Below, piece by piece: positions 53,323 through 64,000 of a stretch of 64,000 nucleotides of DNA (position 1 is the first letter of the stretch; the number at the start of each line of letters is the position of its first letter). The position numbers and the translations under genes are program-made. Below the pieces are notes generated by a model. The model saw only the letters and a list, made by a program, of their open reading frames with translations, was not told the DNA's origin and ran no database searches. Source of the DNA: Ooceraea biroi (Eukaryota > Arthropoda > Insecta > Hymenoptera > Formicidae); NCBI RefSeq assembly GCF_003672135.1, contig NC_039513.1, positions 9,796,833-9,860,832 of the forward strand. The letters are read 5' to 3'.

Positions 53323-55460
53323 ATACCATTTACTGCGGTGCGATAGCTACTCGTGGCACTTCGCCCGCAGGATACATAACCGGGATACCACGGAGTGCAC
53401 TCTCCGATGTACCGAAGAAAATGTGGGATGTGGCTCGCTAGAATCGCGGAAACTCGCAGTTTTCGCCTCTGAAAGAGAGTCGCCACGGGATGTGTCTGCT
53501 AGTCGATCCTGAAATTGTTACTTACATCGAATGATCCCGAAACGCTCTCAAGTGACACGTGATATTTGAATGTTACAAAATAGCCTGGAAAATTTTGTAA
53601 TCTTTTTTTATCCCGTTGAAATTGAAATCGTCTATTTTACTCATCATCCAAAAATGGAAATTACATACGTCGTGTTCACAGAAAAATTGTCTACGTGAAG
53701 TGGAAAGCAATTTTCTAATAAACTCAGTTTGAAATAAAAATGAAGTACCATAGATGAGTGCAGGGACGTATTGATTTAAATGTTTCAACATACAACTGAT
53801 ACCATAAGTGAATTATAGTTGCGTTAGTCGCGTTAGTGTTCATCAACAGTCCACAAAAAAATAAATCAAAATATAAATGCGTTCTTGCCTGAGCTACAGT
53901 ATTAATCGCATTATTTCCGTTATTCAATTTCGACAAATGAAAACCAGAGCATTTTGCTGAGCAAGTAAATCATTGATCAATTAAAAACTTAAAGATGCAT
54001 TCGAGAAAGTTTAAGATTTAGATCGAATCTTTCTTATTCCCCGACTTCCCTGACTACAATTCCATTGTTAGCTTCAAGTACATTTAAAAAGAACGCATGC
54101 GGCGCATCTTTTCCGCAGAGAGTGCAGAATCGAAATCCATCGACACTAAAATCTACCGGTCCCGCCGACGTTCGCGCGCTCGAAATCGGATTACCAATTT
54201 CCGCTCGACCGAGCCCGGAAACCACCCCATTCGTCGTGCAACGAATTTTCCACGTCGAGTAAGCCGCGAAAATTCGCTCGTAGCCATCGCTGTCGCGCAC
54301 ACATCCACCACGCGCAATTTTCTTTTCGCATACTCTGGCACGTAGCATTTCTAAGATTGGGGTAGCACTTTTCAAACGTACGCTAAGGAACGAGAGAAAA
54401 TGCAGAATACCTGACGATGATATCTTGATTGATTGGTTTAGGTATTCATTTCTCCACGTATTAATCTTGCGCTTGTAATTATATACGTGTCATACGTTAC
54501 GTTAAAAGTTCTATAATTCAACAATTTTTATTTCAAGACGTAAATGGTATTTGAGTGGAAAGAACCCTTTGAGAAAGCTCGTTTTAGCGCACGTAACTGC
54601 GCGCCGGAAGAGTCGCTTGTCTCGCGACCCTCAAGGCACGTCTTCACAATACTGCATTACGATATCATCCCCCTGTCCCTATCCTCTTTCTCAGCACCCA
54701 CGCCCCGATCTCCCTCTCTCTCTCTTTTGCGCTCTCGGCCCTGTTTCATCTACGACGGAATCGCACTCAACGGTTAAAGTATGTGCGACGCATGATGGAA
54801 GTCGATCCTCGAGAACAAGATCGAAAGTAGGCCCGCGATGTGCATAAAAGGGAGCGAAACGAGATTCGCGTTTTCCCTTTGAGAAAGTGAGGAAAAGCAA
54901 AAGAAAGAGAGAAAGGAAAAGAACGACAAGTAAAGGGGAGCATAGGTATTCCTTTTCAAGCTCTTATCCCTCGCCATGGAAACTCTATTACGCGGATTTG
55001 GGTCGCGCGTCGCATTATACGGATCACTCGAGTCGATCCGCCCGTGTAAGCTCTCGTTACTTACGGATTTTAATTACGTCGCGTGCTTATCGAGCAGCTG
55101 CTCCGCTCGGCGTGGTGATACTATTAAGCTTTTTACCGGTCAGTCTACTAGGTAACGCGGTGAAGACGCGCGGCCAGCACTTAAACACCATTACGTGTGC
55201 GAATTTCACGCTTCATGAAAAAGACAGGACGTGTTTGAGGGTGCAAACGCGTAGCGGACCTATGCACAATTCGCTCTTTGTTCACTCCTAGAAAATTACG
55301 TTCGCCGTAAAATCGTACAACGTTCAATTAACGACTCGCGTCGGCGAATCCGACGAATACAGAAAGCTCTTGCCTCGTGCGCAAGAACGTAAAGTCTCCG
55401 ACGAATTATCAATGCGCGTTGCACGTGTCGAATAATTTATCCCGTGTGAGTCGCTCTTTT

Positions 55461-55484
55461 CGCGCGCGCGCGCGCGCACACACA
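55461..55484. repeat. (CG)8(CA)n alternating purine-pyrimidine tract
   Basis: Eight CG units followed by four CA units, 24 bp of strict pyrimidine-purine alternation, a classic Z-DNA-prone sequence. Confidence 0.75.
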
Positions 55485-55651
55485 ATTCAGCCGGTCGCGA
55501 TCTTTTTATTCCGGGATCGGGAAAAACACGGCACGGCTCGTAGGATCTCGTCGATAAAACTATGTCGCGCGCTGGATACACTAGCAGGAGCTCCGTTGTT
55601 TCGTCGGCTCGTAAAGAAGAGAATCGGTGTGCCGCCAGTGAAATTCACCGC

Positions 55652-55688
55652 GCATCGAACTGCATCGAAGCCGCATCGAGCTGCATCG
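55652..55688. repeat. GCATCGA short tandem repeat, four units
   Basis: GCATCG(A) recurs four times at steps of 10 to 11 bp, with linkers ACT, AGCC and GCT. Confidence 0.5.
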
Positions 55689-57788
55689 CCGGGATCGGAC
55701 GCGATCCGCGCTCGTAAAGTTCGTATTCGACGGACGCGAGCGAACACACATATACCGGAATATTACGCGTGGATACTCGCCGTATTACAACGATCTTACA
55801 ACGTTCACGCGATTATACGAGCGGTTATTATCGCGTTTTGGCCATAAAAGACCCTCGGATGATTATAAGAATACATTTTCTTGCTAGATGTTACTGCTTC
55901 ATTCCTGTACAACCTGTCCATGAATACAAATTTTTCTGTCAAAATAGATATATATGTCGTGGCTGGAAAATAATCACATTTTGAGAAAATGAGGAAGATC
56001 GAAAAATAACAGAAAAAACTCAGAAAAAATTGTATTACTCCGTCGTAGATATTTTATATTGATTTTCGTTCGTTCTTGTCAGTTCGTTCATTACTACGTC
56101 TACATCCTCATTACTACGGACGTCTACAATAGGACGAAATTAACCAAGCTCGAGAGCAATCGAGAACGCCACACTAGCGAGAACCGAGTAGCTCGGTCAA
56201 ACGTGGTCCTACAGGAACTCCGAAATTCCCGAAGAAGCATGAGCAACGTGTGAGCGAGGGATATGTGACGGTCGGCCAATGCGGTCGCAACACAAGCGAC
56301 GGTTCTTCGCTACAATTTAACTTGGCATGAGAAACTGTTGAACGCGAGTTTCCTGATGAATATACCATGTTGGAGTTTACCGAGCTTATGTGCTCACGCG
56401 CTCGTGGCTACATGTTGGCGCGCACGTTATGTCACGTATGACGTTGTTCTAATTATGTGTACTCGAACGGCGCAAGACGAAATTATCGCTGTCATTACAA
56501 CGCCACGATATAAACGATATTTTCACACTTTAATATACGGGAGAGTGAAGGTGAACTCCAGCGGCCGCGCAAAATGAGAGCGCCGGTGCGTTACCGTTGC
56601 GCAAGAAACACGTTGTAACGCAACATTTCCGAAATAGCTTGTCTACGTGCGAACAAGAGTTCGATCTCTTCTCTTTCTTCGTCGTTTAAATTCAATCGTT
56701 GCTTTTTCCTCCTGGCACCGGCACCGTGACGATCGCCAATAGGGAACAAGGGTTACACAAAATCCCCGAGTGTCGGCAAGAATTTCAATTTTTCTTCCTC
56801 AGGCAGATAGGGGATGGAGAGACGCCCGCGCGTTTCCCGTCGCGATACGGTGTATCGGATTTGGCGATGGCGGGTTGATGCACACGTCACACTTGGTGAA
56901 CGCGCGTACGAAGACAGACAGGGTGAGATGCGAGGAGAACAAGGGACGGAGTCGCGTGGAAACGGTTCTCGTCCGGGAGTTTACGTCCATTTTCATTTCG
57001 ACGCGTCGCCAGCTTTTCACTCCGACTGCTGGCACGGAGTTGCGCGCCATTCGGCGAATTCGCCGACGGAATACAAGGGGTGATTAAGCGGGACGATCGT
57101 GATGGTAGCCGCCGGTGTTGCGGGGTCAGAGGAAAGGATTATGCACTTGTGTGTGTGGGAAAAGACCGCTGGTTTCGAGGTCGTTTAAAAGCGGCTGCGA
57201 TGTCCGATAATTATCTCCCGCGGCGACACTCCGTTTTGATTAGTAACGGCGTTTCGTTTAAAGCAACGTTACCTGATTCAATTCGCGGATACGCTCTTCT
57301 AAGCTATGATCTGTCTGTCGACGATTACACGTGATGAAAACTGAAAAAGCAATACGGTATTCGTGCATATGAATATTCGTGTCGCAGTGATCAGAAATAT
57401 CGATTGTTCGGACAGGGAATAGTATGTCCGCGTATCGCAGTCTTTTTCTGCTTGTAAATGTATAAGACAGCGCGTTGAACGAATGTAGCATGAGCGAGAT
57501 AAATCAGTCACATCGAAGTACTCTTTCCTCTCATATTTTATTGAATTTTATATAAAATTGATGTGAACATCATTGTACGTTACAGTTTACCAGATTTGAC
57601 AGACTGAAATTATCTCATAACTTCCGCGAATGTAATGTTAAAAGATGTTTGCGAGAGGTAAACCTGATTGACGCGTTATTTTGCGCCTCACCCTGACCCT
57701 TTACGATTTCTGCCCCTTTTCAATCAAATTCCATCGAATTTCCTTGACGCGACTATGCGTCCCGTTTACCGAGCATAGCATTTTCCGC

Positions 57789-57804
57789 GTAACACGCGTG
57801 TTAC
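57789..57804. repeat. Perfect 16-bp palindrome GTAACACGCGTGTTAC
   Basis: The two 8-bp halves are exact reverse complements with no spacer. The flanks do not extend the match. The central ACGCGT is a common CpG-rich hexamer. It could be a binding site for a dimeric factor; function unknown. Confidence 0.6.
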
Positions 57805-59549
57805 ATTAATAGTAGTGCACCGGCGAGGAGTATTGCGATAACAAGCAAAAAAAGCAGATTCAAAGAGGAGATTTCTATCGAGTTTCCCTTCCCGCGCTTT
57901 TTCCATCTTTCTCATCGCTCTGTTGACGTTTCCTCCGAGTCTCCTCCGACGAAAGGAGGAAGGAGCCGTATATACTCTCCTTGTGGGACAGCATGACCCA
58001 TTTTATCGGAAACGTAAATACGAAAGAGACGGAAGAATACGAGGGGAAAGGGGGAAAACGGAAGCTCCGCATATCGTTACAAAATGAGTCGCGCATCGTT
58101 CCGTCCTTCAAAACGTCTGAACGAGGCACTTAACGTAATTACTTCACTTGATGAGATGCACAAGTAATTGTCACCGAGACCGACTCGTCAACAAACGACC
58201 GTAGTGTCAACAAGCATTTTTAAACGTCGCAAATCACAACGGCGTAATTTCTAAAGATATACGTATATCCTAGGTGTTAAAATTAATTTTTGTGTTAGAA
58301 TAATTCCACTCGTGAAAAGTTATGGTCCCGCAAGTTTACGCCAAGATAATCGCAATAAGCTTTGCACTTTGCACCGACGATCCAAGTGCATAGCGAGCGA
58401 TACTTGCAAATTGATGCATAAACGCATTACGAGCGAGCGACGAGTGGATTAGCTCTTATTAGTCTGCCACAAAGATCCTGCACTTCACTCGAAGCGCGTA
58501 AATCGCGCCACATAGAGTATATTCCATAATACGTCGAGTTCATATCTCAGATCTGTGCGATGAAACATCGGTGGATCAAGTATCAACAGAGTATTCTGCA
58601 TAAGCGACGACCGATTCGTTTCTCACGAAACGAGTTACGAGATGAGAAAGATACGCGCGACGCCTTGCTGGTTTAAATGTCGTAAAATCACGACTCACGC
58701 AAATCCGGGGCGCGCGTAAATCTTTTCGCAAACGACGCACTCAAACGACTCGTCATGAAGGTAACGACCCCGTTCCCGCCAACTTCTCGAGCGCGTAAGC
58801 TGCGAGCTCCATTCATAGGAATTCACAGGAAGCGAGAACTGCGAATAACCGGAATATTTGGCAGAACGTGAGCCAGCTATATGAGCCGGACGGTGATTTT
58901 TAGCCCTTTGCTTCGCGGTTGAGTCGACAAATCCGAACGGCAAATATCCCGGCGGTACACAAAATTACGTGCTCCAACAGATCGAACGATTACGAAATTA
59001 GATTCGCTCGCTCGTGCTATCTGCCGGGATCTCGGCACCACGTACGATCCTGGTGAGGCAAACTCCACGATCTCATCCGACACGCCCGTCTCGGCTCCCA
59101 CACTCGCGCGGGAAGTTCCGCGCTCCAACAACCGCGGCATGAGATTACACGTGCGCCAATTAAATGCGCATAACGCGCGCGCGCGCCCGCATGTATGTGC
59201 AGTGGAGGCTGCGGGATGTCGGCTATGCCGTGCTACCGCCGGCGGCGATAATGCGATTCTTTCACTACGTGCTCGACGAGACGCGGCAACTCGGGCACGA
59301 AGCTGGATGAGATGGAACGACGGGTATTGGTGGTAGGCCGAGGCGGAAACGCGAAGAGCTCGAGGCGCGAAACGGCTAAGAAAATTAGGTTCTCCAGGCG
59401 GGGGGATGGAATCGATGGATCGCGACGCGATCATCCGATCAGGTGGAAAGGGTAGGTTTGTTCGGGATTCTCGATCGCGTGGGATGTCACGTCGCGGTGC
59501 GGTACGTTCGCCTGCCCACGTTTTCTCACCCTTCCTCCCCCTGTTTGCT

Positions 59550-59608
59550 CTCTTTCTCGTGTTCTCTCTCTTTCTCTTCTCTCGCTCTCGCGTCTTCTCT
59601 CTCGCTCG
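59550..59608. repeat. CT-rich microsatellite
   Basis: Repeated CTCT/TTCT units with a few G interruptions, about 0.8 kb inside the presumed intron from the donor. Confidence 0.7.
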
Positions 59609-60424
59609 ACACCTGTCGATCGAAGGATTAAAGAGGATGCCCCCGTAGACAGTCCGGGATTTAAAGCACCGCCCGCGAAACGTTTACCAAGCGACAGGGG
59701 GCGGTAAGGAGAAATAGGAAGCGAGAACGTAAACGAAGGCGGTGGGTTCGCACTAGTCACGGATTTTCGGTAAGGATACTTCCCTTCCTTCTCGCCCTCC
59801 CTTTCTATCCTGTTTACACGGCAAACGTAGGAAGTAATTCATCGTGTCTCGTCGCGACTAAATCCATTCCTGATTCACTGTGCCGTCTCCACCCCTCCGC
59901 TCGGAGGTATTACTCCTGCCCGGTGGTAAGTACCCTCGTTACTGGCTGCCGGAGGGTTCGTTACCTCAAGGAACCCCCGTGAGAGCTTTGTCTTCGGAGA
60001 CACGTGGAGTACGCGGATGCTCGAAATTCCCACTAGGTAGAGCGTGCCATTGTCAAGATTGCGAATATAGCATTCGCGATGCCGAAAGACAACGGGTCTC
60101 ATGTGATCGACGTAATTGCGCGAGCAATCGCGAATCGGGTTAATCGAGACCTCTTGATTGCTTGATAAATTTTCACAATCTAAAAGCCAACGGCTACTAA
60201 GCAAGCTTGTCGCGGGTATATCCGCATTGTTTCAAATCAAGCAGTAACAACTGTGTAAGACATCATCTCCATAGCGAATTTTACAATAATTTAGCCATGG
60301 ATCATGTAAATAAATAAACTGGAAATTTCCGATTCACCGTCAGACGTGCAACCAAGATGGACCAATCTTCGGCAGCTTGTTCCTCGTGCGATTCCTCAGC
60401 GATTAAATGGAAAGAGATGGACTC

Positions 60425-60430
60425 ACCATA
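60425..60430 (-). other. 5' splice site (donor), ATG|GTGAGT
   Basis: Read on the minus strand, the sequence is GACACTATG followed by GTGAGT, which matches the metazoan donor consensus at all six intronic positions. The long frame runs into a stop only after the donor, within the intron. This fixes the direction of transcription (right to left) and places the next exon at lower coordinates. Confidence 0.6.
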
Positions 60431-61239
60431 GTGTCTTTGATATGATCAACTGGTTGCAGCAGAACCGCCGTGGTACCGAGTGTCCTGTGATGATGCTGCT
60501 GCTGCTGCTGTTGCTGCTGATGCTGCTGATGTTGCTGCTGATGGTGGTGCTGATGATGGGGGTTGCAGTTAGCAACGATGTTGCAAGAGCAGGTGCAGGC
60601 GAGATTGCAGGCCTGCTGGGCACCGAAGAGATGTCCTACCAGCCCCGGGGTGATCGCTGCGGCCGCCGGATTGTTGATGCCGTTTAGCAGGGGCGGGGGC
60701 AGGGGCACCGCACCACCCGGGACGAACGGGTACGAATGAAAATACGTGGTGATGGAGGAGCGTGCCTCGTCGGCGCCGATGATCGTCTCCGCGAGCCAGG
60801 ACTTGCTCGATGGGTGCAGGAGAAAGCCGCGATTCGCCTGTTGCAGGCCCCAAAGGGTCCGCGCGCGTTCCTGTGCGTTCCAGCAGGCGCGTTCCAGCGA
60901 CGCGGCCTGGCAGCGAGCTTCCGTTTTGCACGAGCGACTCCACTCGAACGAGGGCCACCACAGCTTGAACAAGTACTCTCCCTTATCCTCTCCCCGCTGG
61001 TCCCTGTTCAGGGACGCCCGTCTTCCTCGTGTCTCTCTTATTTTTGTTGGTTCCACGTCGTCCTCCCCTTGGGACAGGACGCCCGACTGACTATTAGGTT
61101 GCTCTTCCTTCCGCACGGCGAACCGATCAACGCTCGTCGATCGGCCGATCTCTCTCGTTACGATGAATGCTGCGCCGATCTCGATGGAGCAGCGACGAGA
61201 GAGTACACTTGCTGACGGATCGCGATCGGTAGATCGAGT
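60427..61239 (-). CDS. 5' exon of an unidentified large-intron gene; His/Gln-rich open frame ending in ATG at a splice donor
   Basis: The frame is open for 271 codons, from just after an in-frame TAG (61242-61240) to a strong 5' splice site where ATG is followed by GTGAGT (GT at 60426-60425). GC-rich third positions suggest coding. In order it encodes a charged stretch, a Trp/Arg-rich stretch (KLWWPSFEWSRSC), a Pro/Gly/Ala segment (VPGGAVPLPPPLLNG), a Cys-rich patch (ACNLACTCSCNIVANCNP) and a His/Gln run from CAG/CAT repeats. No domain was recognised. The only ATG in frame is the final codon (60429-60427), with A at -3. Either this is mostly 5' UTR with the start codon at the exon edge, or translation enters from an exon beyond the window through an acceptor such as the weak CAG at 61172-61170. 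The exon is well supported; that its long frame is translated is less sure. Confidence 0.5.
60489..60560 (-). repeat. CAG/CAT trinucleotide repeat inside the 5' exon
   Basis: On the minus strand this is an interrupted run of CAG, CAA and CAT codons, giving alternating His and Gln runs in the long open frame. The interruptions (CAT, CAA) break it into short pure blocks, the longest having about five CAG. Such tracts are common in insect transcription factors and RNA-binding proteins but are not diagnostic. If the exon is untranslated, this is a 5' UTR triplet repeat. Confidence 0.75.
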
Positions 61240-62164
61240 CTACGCGTAGTCGTCCGGACGAGAGAGACACGCGGTAGATTATTTAGCCTCTTTGTGGTTC
61301 GCGAACGATCGCGAAGGACTAGTACACTGAACGGACTGGACTCTACCTAGTCTACTATCGACACACATACACACTTAACGTACACACGCGCTACTCTTAT
61401 AAGAATATCGATACAACGGCAACGTGATCTAAGCGTTATCTACACGTGCAATCGCGAGACAGCCGGAGGAGATCCCTAAATGGGCGTGTGCGAGAATTTA
61501 TCCTAGGATGAACGGACGAAGTGTCGTCGTGAGTGAATTCACTTCGAGTGATTGTCAGTATGTGAGCGAGCAGAGGGGCGACAGAGGTACAACCACGAGT
61601 GTGCGCTGAAGGAAAAGAGGTCCGCGAGGGCGGGTGGTGACGGGCGAAAGACAGAAAGAGAGGGGAATTTAAACGCGTGCGGATTAAATATGTACTTAGA
61701 GTGCGGAAGAGGCGCGAGAGAGACGGAGAGCAGCCTCGTCTCTCGCTTCGCACGATTCTCTTGCTCGTACGTGTAATTGAAACGACGTAGGTACGTGAAA
61801 TATTTTTTTTTATCTATCCTCCCTTCTTCTCTACTTCTTTCTCTCCACGTTAATTCCTTCCTATTAATTCGTCGAGCGAATGTTATCCTATTAAAAAAGG
61901 TGATACACCTCGAGTTACGCGCTAAAAGAACTAGCTGAAAATGATTGTCACAAAGATTGACAGAGAATAGTCTTATCGCTGGACCGGGGAAAGAGATCCT
62001 CACAAGTTCCTTCTTTATCTCCTAACCGGCTTCGATCTCCCGTGGCGTACCCTTTTCTTCAGGGTTATCCTGCCGGACTCGAATCACGCGCCAGCGATTC
62101 GCGGCGCATCGATCGGATATGTGCAAGGGTTGTATACATATAAACGTATGTATATAGGTGTAAA

Positions 62165-62210
62165 TATATATATATGTATGTATGTATGTATATATATATA
62201 TATATATATG
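62165..62210. repeat. (TA)n(TATG)4(TA)n compound microsatellite
   Basis: Two TA runs flank a short TATG tetranucleotide run. TA-rich sequence continues from 62131 to 62232. Confidence 0.8.
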
Positions 62211-62739
62211 CTGATTGTGTGTATATAGATATTGATAAGAGCGTGTGTATACACAAGTAGAATCGGCACAGAGGCTGTGGAGATCACATAAAGACACGAA
62301 GGCCGATCGCTCAAGCCCTTACTTTGTAACGGACACGTACATTACGATCCTTTACGACCGAAAAAAAGACCGCATATACTTCCCCTCTCTTTCGTTCGAT
62401 ATGTCCCAACCCACTACAGTACTTGATTGTCTTGACGCGATTCTCTTTATTCCTCGACGGTCACCTACGGCGCAGATGACGCGATATTAATTTTTATCTT
62501 TATCTTTACTCCTATCTGTAGCCTAAGACTTAACGATGAGATTCGTTTTACACACGTACGTACCTAAAAATCGAGACTCTCTCTTCTACTACTGTTACTC
62601 GAGTTCTATTAAGTCTCGGGAAGTCGCTCTCTTGATAATTTAACGTCCGAACGACTACCGTTTAATGGTGACTTAATTAACGATATTCTTAATTGCCAGA
62701 GCAAAGAAACGTCTCTTTCCGCGCTGCTTTCTTCTATCT

Positions 62740-62763
62740 TTATATATATATATATATATATAT
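62740..62763. repeat. (TA)12 microsatellite
   Basis: Uninterrupted TA run in the region upstream of the minus-strand exon. Confidence 0.8.
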
Positions 62764-63087
62764 CTCTCGATCGCTCCTCGGACTCGAGACTAACGGCGGG
62801 AGAACTGCTCAAGTGGGAGAAGTCGCGTGGTCGGTCTCGCGTCTTTTTGCGGAGATACGTTTGCGTCTCGTGCCAAGTTCTCCTCGACTACAGGGAAAGC
62901 TTTTCTTGTCGAATTCTCGTGGAGTTCTCGTGACTGTATGCAGTGATCTCTCATTCAGTTTGACATATTCCTTCTAGCAGCAACCAGATGATGATCAGAA
63001 AAGAGTTAGGAGAGCCAATCCTTGTGAACAGTTCCTCGTGAAGCCCAGTTTATCCCCGGTCGACATGTGTGTGCCACAAAACGAATC

Positions 63088-63185
63088 GACGACGATGACG
63101 ACGACGATGACGACGACAACTATGACGAAGACGACGACAACGACGTCGATGACGACGACGACGATGACGACAGCGTCAACGATAA
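63088..63185. repeat. Interrupted (GAC/GAT)n triplet tract
   Basis: About 98 bases of GAC, GAT and AAC triplets. One plus-strand frame gives a poly-Asp run and another, from ATG at 63065, a Thr/Met-rich 49-residue peptide; neither resembles a gene. Best read as a triplet microsatellite. Confidence 0.75.
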
Positions 63186-63253
63186 CGACCTTGAACCGCT
63201 TCGCAGTTTAGTCCAGCAAGCTGTCGCTTCACGACAACCGGTGGTTCGCGCTC

Positions 63254-63280
63254 GACACACACAGACACACACACACGGAC
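63254..63280. repeat. (CA)n microsatellite
   Basis: CA units with one AG interruption. Confidence 0.65.
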
Positions 63281-63509
63281 CCAGAGAGAAGACAATGGGC
63301 GCGCAGTCAGAGGGTTGCTTTATGCATGCGTACTTGGCGTACAGAGAGAAAGGTAGAGAGATAGAGAGAGGGAGAATGAGGTAGCGTTAAGCGTGCTGGG
63401 AGAGTCCCTCCACGGCGCTGATCACGTGGTCTTGCTGGTGTTGCTTCTTTGCCTCCTCTCTTCTTCGCACCGCGTATTTTCAGTGGTCGCAGGCGGAGAG
63501 ACGGCGTGC

Positions 63510-63530
63510 GACGACGACGACGACGACGAC
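63510..63530. repeat. (GAC)7 triplet microsatellite
   Basis: Seven uninterrupted GAC units, about 330 bp right of the larger GAC/GAT tract. Confidence 0.8.
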
Positions 63531-63675
63531 GTGGACGAGGACGGCCGTCTGTCGATTCTCGTACGATGCTCGTACGCGCGCGTGCCTCGCCGATCGTGAC
63601 GAGAAGGGGATAAAACGAAAGCGGAAAATCGAGTGCTGGCGCGTAGAGACGGAAGCGGGCAAGGCTGATGAGTGG

Positions 63676-63702
63676 CGCGTGTGTGTCTGTCTGTGTGTGC
63701 GT
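63676..63702. repeat. (GT)n microsatellite with CT interruptions
   Basis: GT-rich alternating run following GCGC. Confidence 0.65.
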
Positions 63703-63854
63703 TTATCGTACGAGCGTTTATGCTGCGAGCCTGGCGCTTGTGTATGCGTGCGTTCCGTGACGGACTGTGTATCGGTACTGTGGAAGAGTGGCGTGGAATG
63801 AGATAGACGTGGCAGAGGCAGAGGAAGAGAGGAAGGAAGAAAAAAAGAAGAGGA

Positions 63855-63920
63855 GAGTGTGTGTGAGTGTATGTGTGTGAGGCGTGTGTATGTGTGTGTG
63901 TTCGTGAGAGAGAGAGAGAA
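63855..63920. repeat. (GT)n(GA)n compound microsatellite
   Basis: Imperfect GT run (63855-63902) followed by GA run (63906-63920). Its complement gives a His/Thr-rich false frame. Confidence 0.75.
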
Positions 63921-64000
63921 ACTCGGAGGCGGAACGATTAAGGTGCGTCCTACTCGATCGCCTAGCTTGACACAACTGAGGAGCGTCTCTCTCGCGCGGC

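Larger units (their letters stand above)
48396..55460. other. Gene-free sequence with GC-rich patches at 49.4-49.8 and 52.2-52.7 kb
   Basis: The longest frame here (50650-51318, minus) begins with a non-ATG codon and changes character along its length, as expected of chance. AT-rich runs of TTAATATTA type occur near 51360-51415. Confidence 0.5.
55485..60424. other. Gene-free sequence next to the donor
   Basis: Contains the GCATCGA repeat, the palindrome at 57789-57804 and a GC-rich stretch at 59.0-59.8 kb. The 185-codon frame at 58877-59434 (minus) shows no motif and is opposed by open frames on the plus strand. Confidence 0.5.
1..60426 (-). other. Presumed giant first intron (continues beyond the left edge)
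   Basis: From the donor at 60426 to the left end I find no exon that can be joined with confidence to the 5' exon. Composition alternates between AT-rich patches (about 10.2-10.5, 38.7-39.4, 42.06-42.7, 49.8-50.1, 51.3-51.6 and 53.5-54.0 kb) and GC-rich patches (about 9.0-9.4, 16.3-17.8, 25.6-28.3, 44.2-45.2, 49.4-49.8, 52.2-52.7 and 59.0-59.8 kb). Long first introns of this kind typically house enhancers in developmental genes. A short exon could be hidden here, and separate nested genes are possible. Confidence 0.4.
61250..64000 (-). promoter_or_regulatory. Putative 5' UTR and promoter region of the minus-strand gene, microsatellite-dense
   Basis: No coding frame is supported here. The stretch is crowded with GA/CT, GT/CA, TA and GAC repeats, which matches the GAGA-rich upstream regions of many insect developmental genes. 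Weak core-promoter candidates on the minus strand are a TATA-like TATAAGAG (61401-61394) and an initiator-like TCAGT (61330-61326); they are not correctly spaced to each other, so neither is a firm start site. A CACGTG E-box lies at 63423-63428. The promoter role is inferred from position only. Confidence 0.35.

Noticed and set aside
58877..59434. 185-codon frame on the minus strand
   Set aside because: Opposed by open plus-strand frames and without recognisable motifs; GC-rich chance frame.
63440..63481. Pyrimidine-rich stretch ending CGTATTTTCAG, resembling a plus-strand splice acceptor
   Set aside because: The following sequence is microsatellite with no supported exon, and the established gene runs on the other strand.
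63393..63599. Signal-peptide-like Leu/Val-rich N-terminus followed by an Asp run
   Set aside because: Begins at GTG rather than ATG, and the acidic run is the (GAC)7 microsatellite.
1..64000. tRNA, rRNA, snRNA, CRISPR array or bacterial operon
   Set aside because: No tRNA B-box with cloverleaf partner, no rRNA-like block and no regularly spaced direct repeats were found. Frames using GTG or TTG starts are not meaningful in this eukaryotic sequence.

Overview
This window looks like nuclear DNA of an insect, most likely an ant or another aculeate hymenopteran. The grounds are moderate overall GC with frequent CpG, sharp alternation of AT-rich and GC-rich patches, many short GA/CT microsatellites, insect-type splice signals and a short TA-flanked inverted-repeat element. 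No bacterial, viral or organellar organisation is visible. The taxonomic placement is inference from composition only.

The one well-supported gene piece is at the right-hand end on the minus strand. A GC-rich frame stays open from 61239 to 60427 and stops at a strong 5' splice site (ATG|GTGAGT). It reads as the 5' exon of a gene transcribed right to left, with a His/Gln-rich stretch encoded by a CAG/CAT repeat. The frame has no internal ATG. Its only in-frame ATG is the last codon before the splice donor, so it is either a long 5' leader ending in the start codon or an exon entered by splicing from further right. I could not identify the family. About 2.7 kb to its right (61250-64000) is packed with GA, GT, TA and GAC repeats, as often seen around insect developmental promoters.

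Everything left of the donor (60426 down to 1) holds no exon I can connect to that gene. I read it as a very large first intron, probably regulatory DNA. Inside it are a 668-bp Tc1/mariner-like MITE (38748-39415), a degenerate 105-bp tandem repeat (10403-10660), several palindromes (best at 25852-25880 and 57789-57804), many microsatellites, and a few weak candidates for small nested coding or lncRNA exons (7144-7365 minus; 18634-18963 plus; 33101-33448 plus; 39829-40195; 41718-42240 plus). No tRNA, rRNA, CRISPR array or recognisable conserved miRNA was seen. Most long open frames lack an ATG and are chance frames in GC-rich DNA.
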